Part shown: piece by piece, positions 56,680 to 64,000 of the stretch | Numbering within the stretch: position 1 is the stretch's first letter | Layout of the letters: every line of letters starts with the position of its first letter | Source: Chrysoporthe austroafricana | Lineage: Eukaryota; Ascomycota; Sordariomycetes; Diaporthales; Cryphonectriaceae | Reading direction: 5' to 3' | Length of the DNA: 64,000 bases | Assembly: GCA_001051155.2 (NCBI GenBank) | Contig: JYIP02000007.1 | Location: forward strand, 188,342-252,341 | Notes under the pieces: generated by a model | What the model was told of the DNA's origin: nothing | The model's input: the letters and a program-made list of their open reading frames with translations, nothing else | Database searches by the model: none | Position numbers and translations under genes: made by a program

Positions 56680-58228
56680 TCAGGCCGTTGCGCAGGTATC
56701 GTGGGCACTCGGGCTCTCCTCCTTAGCAAAGCTCTTCATCGGCCTCAGGCCCCACTTTCTAAACATCCTCTCGTCCTCATCCCACCCGTTACAGTCTGTC
56801 GTGAGCATCCTCTCGCCGGTGAAGATGGCATTGGCGCCCGCCATGAAGCACATCACCTGCCTCTCCTCCGACATGGTCTTGCGGCCCGCAGCGATGCGGA
56901 TGATGGTGGCAGGCATGACGATTCTCGCCGTGGCTATCGTCCTGAGCATGCTCGTGAAGGCGATCTGCTCGCGGTCGCCCAAGGGGGTTCCCTTGATGGG
57001 CACGAGAGCATTCACCGGGAAGCTTTCTGGGTGCGCTGGGAGCGTGGCCGCCGTATGCAGCAGCCCGATGCGGTCCGTAGAGGACTCGCCGAGCCCCAGG
57101 ATGCCGCCGGAGCAGACGTTGATGCCGGCGTCGCGGACGTGCGCGAGCGTCTGCAGCCTCTCGTCGAAGCTCCTTGTCGAGATGATGCTGGGGTAGAACT
57201 CGCGGCTGGTGTCGAGGTTGTGGTTGTAGGCCGTAAGCCCGGCCTCCTTTAGCTGTTTGGCCTGCTCGGCGTCGATCATGCCCAGGGTGACGCAGGCCTC
57301 CATGCCCAGGGCGCGGACCCCCTTGACCATCTCGGTGACATTCTTGAGGCTGTTCTTGCGGCCCTTCATGTCCCGCCATGCGGCACCCATGCAGAAGCGT
57401 GTGCTCCCGTTTTCTTTGGCCTTGCGCGCGGCCTCGAGCACCGACTCGACCGACTCGACCCGCTTCGCGGTCAGCCCCGTGCCCTTTTGATACCGCGTAG
57501 ACTGGGCGCAGTACGAGCAGTCTTCGGTGCAGCCGCCCTCTTTGATGTTCATGAGGGTGCACAACTGGGCCTCCCCAGGTGCATGGAACCGGCGATGGAC
57601 GATCCCCTTCAGCGAAAGGAAGGAAAACACCATTAGCCCAGATCTCAGGTATGGTCAAAAGAGAGGAACCGGTGGGGGGGGGGGGAAGAAAGAGAAGAGG
57701 GGTGGGGTCAGACTGCAGGAGAAGGGCAGAAGTCATCAGACTTACAGCCTCGTGAGCCAGCTCCAACAATGGCTGATAATAAATTGCAGAAACCTCCTTT
57801 CTCGTCCAGTCGTTCCTGACCCTCGCCGCCTTCACGGCGTCCAGAAAGATGTGCCGGTTGGCTTCCAGGTCACTTTCCTCTCTGGTCTCACTTTTCCCAT
57901 GCTGATCCTCCTTCGAGTTCTGAAGGCGAAAATGCGGAGGCGGAGTCATGGTAGGCACGGATTGAGGCCCTGTAGATGGTAGAGGAGGAGGAGGAGGAGC
58001 TGCGTCATAAATGGCCTGCCTGTCGACAGCCGTGCTGTTCGTCCGGACGTGTTGAAGACAGAAAGAGAGTGGACGATGGTCTTTTCCTGCAGGCCCAGCT
58101 GGGGTTGAAGGAGTGGTTGCCCTCCATGGGCGCCGATGGAAGCGGACCAGTGACCATGAACCCCTCGCACAGACTCCTCCTGCACCTCCTGGGAGGGAAG
58201 AGATCCCCTTCATGACCATCTTGTGCAT
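56680..58228 (-). CDS. bioB: Biotin synthase (two exons)
   Basis: Radical-SAM enzyme that inserts sulphur into dethiobiotin, the last step of biotin synthesis; mitochondrial in fungi. Exons 58228-57746 and 57606-56680 give 469 residues. The radical-SAM cluster motif is seen in GGCTEDCSYCAQS (C-X3-C-X2-C). Other signatures are ENGSTRFCMGAAWRD, YNHNLDTSREFYP, ICSGG-type VCSGGILGLGE and NALVPIKGTPL. The intron (GTAAGT to an AAG acceptor, 139 bases) lies just before GIVHRRFHAPG. The first 80-100 residues are Arg/Ser/Pro-rich with few acids, consistent with a mitochondrial presequence. Longer than yeast Bio2 because of that N-terminus and a linker. No defect seen. An internal ATG at 58219 is an alternative start. 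Confidence 0.94.
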
Positions 58229-58730
58229 ACCGTCCGTCTTCTTTGTTGGCGCCGGCAGGGAGGGGAGATGCGTGACCTAGCAATGGTAGATCGTGAGTAT
58301 TATACGCACAGATCAATGTATCGCTAGGAAAGCATGTGACCATGTGTGTGCGCGAGGGCTCTGGCCTCGTGGGCTTTGTATAGCTGCTGGAACGCCCCGA
58401 TTTCCGACGGTGCAAAGCGGCGTCACAGCTTATGATGTTGCAAATGTAGTAATTACACTTACCAGGACGAGGAATCAGAAGATGAGGAGGAGGGGGCGAG
58501 GTTACCGTTCCGATACTTGAGTTGTAGTTCTTTGGTCTTGAAGCCAGCGAGGTAAGAGAGCGTTCCTGGAAAGGCAGCGAGCGGGTTGACACATGCGCCG
58601 GGGGGGAGCGGCCCAATGGAGGGGACGAGTTTGGCATTACCCTCGGGGACATGTGGGTTCACGGAAAAGTAGGGGGAGAGAGGGGAACCGGGGTCTACGA
58701 TACTGCGCTAGGGCAGTATGCCTAAACCGG
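58229..58730. other. Biotin synthase upstream region with an unassigned minus-strand frame
   Basis: This contains the biotin synthase promoter. From about 58722 to 58459 the minus strand carries an open frame with coding-like composition, including LVPSIGPLPPGACVNPLAAF and YLAGFKTKELQLKYRNG. It has no ATG in a good position, and a GTAACC donor-like site follows RNG. I do not recognise the family; it may be an exon remnant. Confidence 0.35.
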
Positions 58731-59035
58731 ATGCGGCGACAGCAGCTTCTCGATTACAAAGTGAGCATCGCTTCCATGAGTTGCACGCTGCCTAAGATAC
58801 TTGGCTAAACGACCTCTGACGCTTACGCTAGCATTTCTACTTGTCCGAGACATGGGATGGTGGTGCGATCGATCCCAAGAATATGGACTGCCTTTTCAAA
58901 CTCATCGGTCATTCTTGTGAGCCCAACCGCCTCGCAGACGTATGGACTGTACCAGCACGTGAACGTATTCGCCTCGTAGCTACAAAGGTTATCTGTAAAG
59001 ACGGCCCACTGGAAGTTGATAATAGATTCCCACCT
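58731..59035 (+). pseudogene. SET-domain fragment (relic, two exon pieces)
   Basis: Two pieces join across a plausible 71-base intron (58761-58831, GTGAGC...GCTAG): a part ending RRQQLLDYK and a part starting HFYLSETWDGGAIDPKN. The second contains LIGHSCEPN, matching the NHSCxPN substrate/AdoMet motif of SET methyltransferases, then RIRLVATKVI and GPLEVDN, matching the strand after it and the GEELxxDY motif. The usual GN before xxRFINHSC is absent. A donor-like GTAAGG follows at about 59036, but I see no further exons, and the pre-SET and first half of the domain are missing. Best read as a decayed gene fragment of a histone-methyltransferase-like protein. Confidence 0.55.
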
Positions 59036-59122
59036 GTAAGGTATGGGGCCTACCCGGGCGGAATCATCCCCCTGAGCTTGGTCATGCTAAGGCCGGGCCG
59101 AATCAGGATGTCCCAGCTGTGA

Positions 59123-61198
59123 GGCGATACGATGACCGAGCTGCTTGGCTCATTAGTAACGGGCAGCAAGTAGTTGGTATAAGCTATAGCATCGTGATGC
59201 TTAGAACGCAGCTCGCCTGGTTGAAACAGCAGCCTTGGCCATCGACAATGAGGACTTAATAGGGACGTACCATCCAGCAGGGTAACGAGGTGTCGTACGA
59301 TAGAAACCTTGAGGCAATGACGAGGGCTTAAATCAAAAATCTATGTCGACGAAACGGCCTTACTCAACGGTATCTAATGGGAAGATTAGATTCCCGTCCA
59401 ATACGTCCCTTGTTCAGTGCGTCCCAGGCATCTCTTACTTCCCGACAGTTAGTCCGGACAGGGGGTGGTCCGGAAATACATGGTTTGACTTATCTGCCAT
59501 GATTAGACCATAAGCTCATGAGGTCAGATGAGCTTTCAAGCCTCCAATACCCTGATTTGACGTGAAATGAGGCAACAAAAAGGAGCTTCAGAGAATATTC
59601 TGGACGGAAAGGCTATGATGTAGCCCACCATATTCTTGAATTGTGAGCATCGCTGGAGTTTTCGAGAGACACTCATTACTAAGCTTGAAAAATGATGACT
59701 TGCAGGATCTGATTAGTTTGATTACCAGCGAGCTGGGATAAGATCAGCAGTTAGCGAGGGCACATTCGGTAGATGAGCGGAAGACGGCCCGGAACCGGCT
59801 TCAGACTGTTGAGACAACATCCGCCGTTCGCTTCGAAATGAACGGCCTTTTAATCGATTTGTTCTTCGGTGCAAACCCACTACTGTGCTCCGTATCCCTG
59901 AGCTTCTGAGCGGCAATAATTAAGCATGAAAACAAGGTTGGCGCGAACTATGACGACGGCGAAGGCTCATTGGACTCGGTAAGCCGAAAAAGTGGTAATT
60001 AACCGTTGAATGTTCTGGCTCCTGAGAGCCTTGAAACCAGCCAGGTGCCAGCTACAAGAAGCTGTACGTGCTGCATATTGAGCTAGGAAGCTCTAGACCG
60101 CGATTGGTCGGCTGCCTAGGAGCAAGGAACGATATCCCTCACCTAGTCGCCATCCGTCACGGATTGCCGTGCTGGCACTTGCCCCACATAATTCTTTTCA
60201 TCTTTCATGTTTAAAGAAAGCTGGGACGCTCCTATAAGTAGAGTTTACGGAAAATCGATCCTATTTTGAATTGTAGCGCCTAACATGGGACTGAGTAGTG
60301 ATGTTAACGCCGGGAGTGGGGGGGGGGGTCCTAGGTTGCTCCCCACTAATACGTTTCAGAGGGTCTTCCATACGCGCCAGAATCCTTGCGACGAACTTCA
60401 TAACATTACCTGCCACCTTCTCTAGCTGTTTAGACATGAGAAGATGCGACTAATTCGATGATGTACGGGTGATCGTCGAGCATTATCTCGGTTACTGCCT
60501 AAGTGGTCCAAAGTTCGGGTTATGTACCGCATATTGGAGGCTACAGCCTTCAACACCTCAAGTTAACGTACCCTAATAGGGAAAGCTGCTTTCGACACAA
60601 GATTATATCTCATAGGTAATGGGTAGCCCGGAGAGCAAGAGGGCCCAAGTACAGCTGTCGGCGTTCGCTGAGACTCGCTCGACGCACCCCACCGACAGGC
60701 GGTATCCGGATCTTTCATCTGCAACACTGACTTCTGTTCATCGTTAACAGGTGTGCTATTCTCACATGTTATCCAGGCCAGGCCATTGATGCGAAGCAAC
60801 CTTGATGACACGCAACTCCAGACGGACTAGCCACCCCCTGGCAACAACCTTTAGGGCCTATGATATCGTTCGCAAAGAGAGTCGTATGAAAGACATCGAC
60901 GCTACCCGCTCTCCCCTACGAGGCGATAGCTGCCTGTCCAAGGAGGGGACGGTATTATTGGATGCGGTAGCTATGGATTTGAACTTTGTTTGGACGTCCT
61001 TACTGACAAATGAGAATACCACGTAGAATAGATATAAATAGTGAGAACATCGCCCCCTAACTCTGCCCTCACCACGAGCAAATAGTATTTTCAGTCACCT
61101 CGGCCACAGTCTTTGCGCCGCCCACCCTGCGTGTAATTGCTGCCTTGCAAGACAACGGCGTCTTTCACAGCGTGTATGCTAGCTTTCGCTCCCCAACA
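59123..61198. other. Gene-poor region
   Basis: No gene is supported. The region holds the transposon-end remnant at 59452-59492 and a G9 run at about 60318. Near the right edge is a TATA-like AGATATAAATAG (about 61028) that probably belongs to the locus starting at 61199. A short minus-strand frame at 60563-60811 has no recognisable content. Confidence 0.45.
59452..59492. repeat. Solo transposon-end remnant related to the Fot1-like element
   Basis: GTCCGGACAGGGGGTGGTCC and the following GGAAATACATGGTTTGACTT align with the right inverted repeat of the 53-54 kb element, including the TA after the end. Differences are partly C-to-T on this strand (TTTGACTT in place of TCCGACTT). No left end or transposase is visible nearby. 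Confidence 0.75.
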
Positions 61199-61959
61199 TG
61201 AGGTTGTCATACTTCACCATTCATATCTTCCTCGCGGGAGCGGCCGTCACTGACGCCGCCGGGGGCGGCGATCATGGCAAGGGGTATGGATGCCCCGATC
61301 GCTACAGGAGGGATGGGTAATGGGGCACGCAGCCTGGGTACAAATATACGGACAGCAGCAGCAGCTAGAAGCGTGATATTGATGGGGACGGACGTGAGTG
61401 CACAGCCATCGGCAGTGCCTGCTGCCGGCACAAATGGGTACTGGGGCTATGAATTGAAGGACTCGTGTGTTTGTTTAAGTGCAAGCCCTGCCCTCCTCCT
61501 GGGTCCAAGCAGACGACCACACGCAGGTCCTCGCTTCTGCTGACATCGATCAGCAAACCCTCTTCCATTCTGCCTCCACCAAAGCCCACCTCGGCGTATA
61601 CGGTATCACCGTCACCAACTCCCCCGCCATTAAGACCAACAACAACAAACTCCATCTACACATCTCCGCCAACGCCCTCCGCCTCGGTGCCACCGCGACT
61701 TACAACTATGACCTCAGTGTCCGTGTCCTCCAGGCCAGCGAGCACCTACGTCCCGTCGGTTCCGCCAGCGAGCTCGGAGCGCCCTAGCACGACGCTCGTG
61801 AGCTCGCGGGCCCCGACGAAGACGTCGACCGTGAGCGCCGGCGGAGTCGTGCCGACTAGCACTAACCTCCCGCCCGTAGTGACGGCGGGCGCAGCGCTGA
61901 ATGCACAGGTTGCGGGCGTGGGACTGGGTGTTGCTGCGCTTGTGGCTGCTTTGTTCTGA
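61199..61959 (+). CDS. Possible GPI-anchored secreted protein, exon structure unresolved
   Basis: A TATA-like box lies about 170 bases upstream of an ATG at 61199, which opens a signal-peptide-like segment (RLSYFTIHIFLAGAAVTDA) that stops at 61319. In another frame, 61465-61959 encodes a Ser/Thr/Pro-rich region. It ends AALNAQVAGVGLGVAALVAA, a hydrophobic C-terminus preceded by small residues as in GPI-anchor signals. Signal peptide, Ser/Thr-rich stalk and GPI signal are the expected parts of a fungal cell-wall protein. I could not find introns that join the frames cleanly, so the gene may be frameshifted, mis-assembled or have an unusual intron set. The ligand or role is unknown. Confidence 0.35.
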
Positions 61960-62780
61960 GGTGGTCATGTCTTGGGTGGCCGAACGTCACGGTGTGGTAG
62001 GGCTGCTGGAGTTGCCTCACCTCATGTGTCACATTGCTACATTATTTACGCCATTTGTTCATTTCACTTCCCAATACTTGGCTCCGCAATTAGCTGTTGC
62101 TCTATTTGGCTTCGAATCGGTCGCGATAGACATGTATCCGCATCATGCAGTATTCCCTACTGTGCTCAGACACGTATTTAGCAGACATTGAGCAGCGATC
62201 AATAGTAATCACGGATAAGTCGTATTACTAGTGATACTGCCTATCTCTTGCCCTCTCCCCTTCCCTCCTTCACCCACAGGCCATTCCGAGATGCTTACAA
62301 CATGTATGTGATAGCTAGGCCGCAGGGAAAGAAAAGGGGCGGGGAGGTGTTGAGAGGCAACCTGGCCAAGGCAGATCAAATAATCCCTGCAAAGCCCTGT
62401 AGGCCGCTGTTGCGTGTTTGCGGGGACTATCAGCCTTGCGAGGAAGCATGGCCGAGCTCGAGCGCGCTGCCGTATATCCTCGCGGCGTTGGCAGCTTCAA
62501 ATGGCCAGCGGTCTCGACCAATCTGAGATCTGTGGGAAAGGGTCGTCAGCCATGGACGTGAACCTAACCCATAGAGGCCAAACCTAGTCGTGGCGCATCG
62601 CAAACGCCTAGCGCTCTCTATGTGCTGAAACACGACTTACTGCAGTACTGCTACAATTAATAAGTCGAATATGGTCGATGTCAACTGCTTCCCGCGAGGG
62701 AAGTTCGGAGAAATCTTGGGTGCCGACTACATCTCAATCTGCGGTGATGAGAGGGCGTTGAGCGGCAGCGCCGCCGGATC
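61960..62780. other. Intergenic between convergent loci
   Basis: 3' flanks of the GPI-like locus (plus) and the CENP-O-like gene (minus). Only short frames without domains are seen. Confidence 0.5.
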
Positions 62781-63705
62781 TCACACGGCGGCAAGCTTTA
62801 TCGCAACATCCTCGAGACGCAGGCCGCCGCTGAGCAACTCCCGCGTCAGCTCGCGATCCCGGCCCCTCTCTCCAAACACCACCAGCTTGACGACCTCGCC
62901 ACCGTCCCCTATGACCAGGCGTCCGGACCGGCCGTCCTTCCAGTCGATCCGAACCTGCTTGGCCTCGGTGTCGGCGGCGCTGATCGCCAGTATGGAGCTC
63001 CTCGCCACGAGCTCCTTGGCGTCCTTCCTCTTGCCGTCAAGCCCGACCGCCTTGCGCAGGTCGGCAACGACGGCGACGCGGTTGTGGTAGCGCACGATCT
63101 CGCGGCGCAGAGCGCGGACGAAACGCGAGAGGTCCTGCTGCGTCTCCGTCTCCACATCTCTACCGTCCCTGTGGCTGGTTGTGGGGGACCTCGGCGCAGG
63201 CAGGTACCGCGCGGCTAGACCGCTGAGGGGGATGCATGGTGGGACCGTATGGCGGTGCACGCGCAAAAGGCGCGCCCTTGGCTCTGGCCCGGTGTACGGA
63301 CGGTTCAGAAGCACGTAGTACGGCCGCAGGAACCTGGCACGCGTCATCACCTCGATGCGGATGCCCAAGACGATGCCATGGTCCACGGCGTTCGGGTCCG
63401 GGTCGCGCACGCGGAACGTGGTAATGCCGGCGCAGGTGCGGTAGAGACATTGCTGCTCGTAGGCCTGCTGCTTGTCCAGACGTTCTCGAAGGGCATTTCC
63501 AGCGCTGCCGGATAGGATGATCTGCCGTGTCGACTCTGTGCCCAGCAGGGCATCTGCCTGTAGCCTGACCTGACCCTTGAGCGTCTCGACTGTACAGTGA
63601 AGTCAGCAATTACTCTCCTGTTTGCAGCGACAAAGATGAATCTGAGTTACCTCGCGTCTTGAGAGTGGCGATCTCGTCGTCTATGTCTACTGAAACCGAT
63701 GCCAT
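62781..63705 (-). CDS. CENP-O/Mcm21-like kinetochore protein (two exons)
   Basis: Predicted subunit of the inner kinetochore COMA/CCAN complex, which links centromeric chromatin to the outer kinetochore. Exons 63705-63651 and 63589-62781 give 287 residues; the intron starts GTAACT and ends ACAG (61 bases). The N-terminus (DIDDEIATLKTR followed by VETLKGQVRLQ) is a short coiled coil. Mcm21/CENP-O signatures follow: QQCLYRTCAGITTF, then RPYYVLLNRPY. RVHRHTVPPCIPLSGLAARY and QDLSRFVRALRREIVRYHNR match the RWD region. A Gly/Arg-rich C-terminus (GRSGRLVIGDGGEVVKLVVF) completes the second RWD-like part. Assignment rests on the HTVPPCIPL and RALRREIVRYH blocks and on length. The start follows from the phase-1 splice. 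Confidence 0.82.
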
Positions 63706-64000
63706 GCTTGTCGTTGTGTTTGTTGAGCGCGGCGAGACGCGTCTCAGATCCCGGGCGGGCGCGTCATATGTAGGGATGAGGCTCTCCAGAATGCGCCAGC
63801 ACCCTGGCACGTGCCTGGCAGGGCATCCAGATCGAGCCATGCCCTTTTTGACGGCACCCAGGGTTAGGGCTAGCCCCCTGCCCTAAGCTATTCCTCATCG
63901 AGCACGGCCTATACTCTGTCCTGTCCTCGCATTCCAGTGCAAGAATGAGCGCACGTTATATTTCCTCCCGCGTAGTATGATATACCTGTCCGATGCGACA
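63706..64000. other. Upstream flank of the CENP-O-like gene
   Basis: Promoter side of the minus-strand gene. A single CAGGGTTAGGGCTAG word at about 63859 resembles the telomere repeat but is not repeated. No gene seen before the window ends. Confidence 0.4.

Noticed and set aside
1..64000. CRISPR arrays, rRNA genes, prokaryotic operons
   Set aside because: No regularly spaced repeats and no rRNA cores seen; gene structure is eukaryotic throughout.

Overview
This is nuclear DNA of a filamentous ascomycete (Pezizomycotina, most likely Sordariomycetes). Genes carry short GT..AG introns of about 50-140 bases with CTRAC-type branch points. The gene families are typical of moulds: a Zn2Cys6 regulator, an RTA1-like membrane protein, an MNN1-type mannosyltransferase, a Rom2-type RhoGEF and a SEACAT WD40/RWD subunit. 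There is a Fot1/pogo-type transposon and an AT-rich island of the kind left by repeat-induced point mutation. The window is gene-sparse and has assembly gaps (single Ns beside homopolymers, one 227-N gap).

Layout. 1-12 kb: a three-exon Zn2Cys6 transcription factor (2.2-3.6 kb), a long gene-poor stretch (3.6-9.3 kb) ending in tRNA-Arg(ACG), and a Golgi alpha-1,3-mannosyltransferase (10-12 kb). 12-24 kb: an RTA1-like gene broken by an in-frame TAG, a TGL1/YEH-type steryl ester hydrolase, an AT-rich island with telomere-like motifs, a GNAT acetyltransferase and a conserved-looking hypothetical protein. 24-42 kb: a RhoGEF of about 1740 residues, an orphan kinase-like protein, Cu/Zn superoxide dismutase (four exons), the Tudor-SN nuclease-fold protein and transaldolase. 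42-53 kb: UBC13 (four exons), SEA3/WDR59 and an unidentified 893-residue protein (four exons). 53-59 kb: a Fot1-like transposon sits about 260 bases upstream of a biotin gene pair. That pair is KAPA (8-amino-7-oxononanoate) synthase and biotin synthase, convergent with stop codons about 57 bases apart. A decayed SET-domain fragment and a lone transposon-end remnant follow. 59-64 kb: a possible GPI-anchored protein locus and a CENP-O/Mcm21 kinetochore protein.

How they work together. Most genes are unrelated housekeeping neighbours. The one clear pathway unit is the biotin pair, where the KAPA synthase frame holds a TAG at codon 60 and the transposon lies in its promoter region. If both are real, the first committed step of biotin synthesis may be lost or weakened here. 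The RTA1-like gene and the transposase also carry single in-frame TAGs, and the UBC13 TAG is followed by about 167 open in-frame codons. Ordinary genes in the window also end with TAG, so codon reassignment is not supported.

Exon boundaries were placed by eye from splice signals, frame and family resemblance. All multi-exon models given add up to whole codons.
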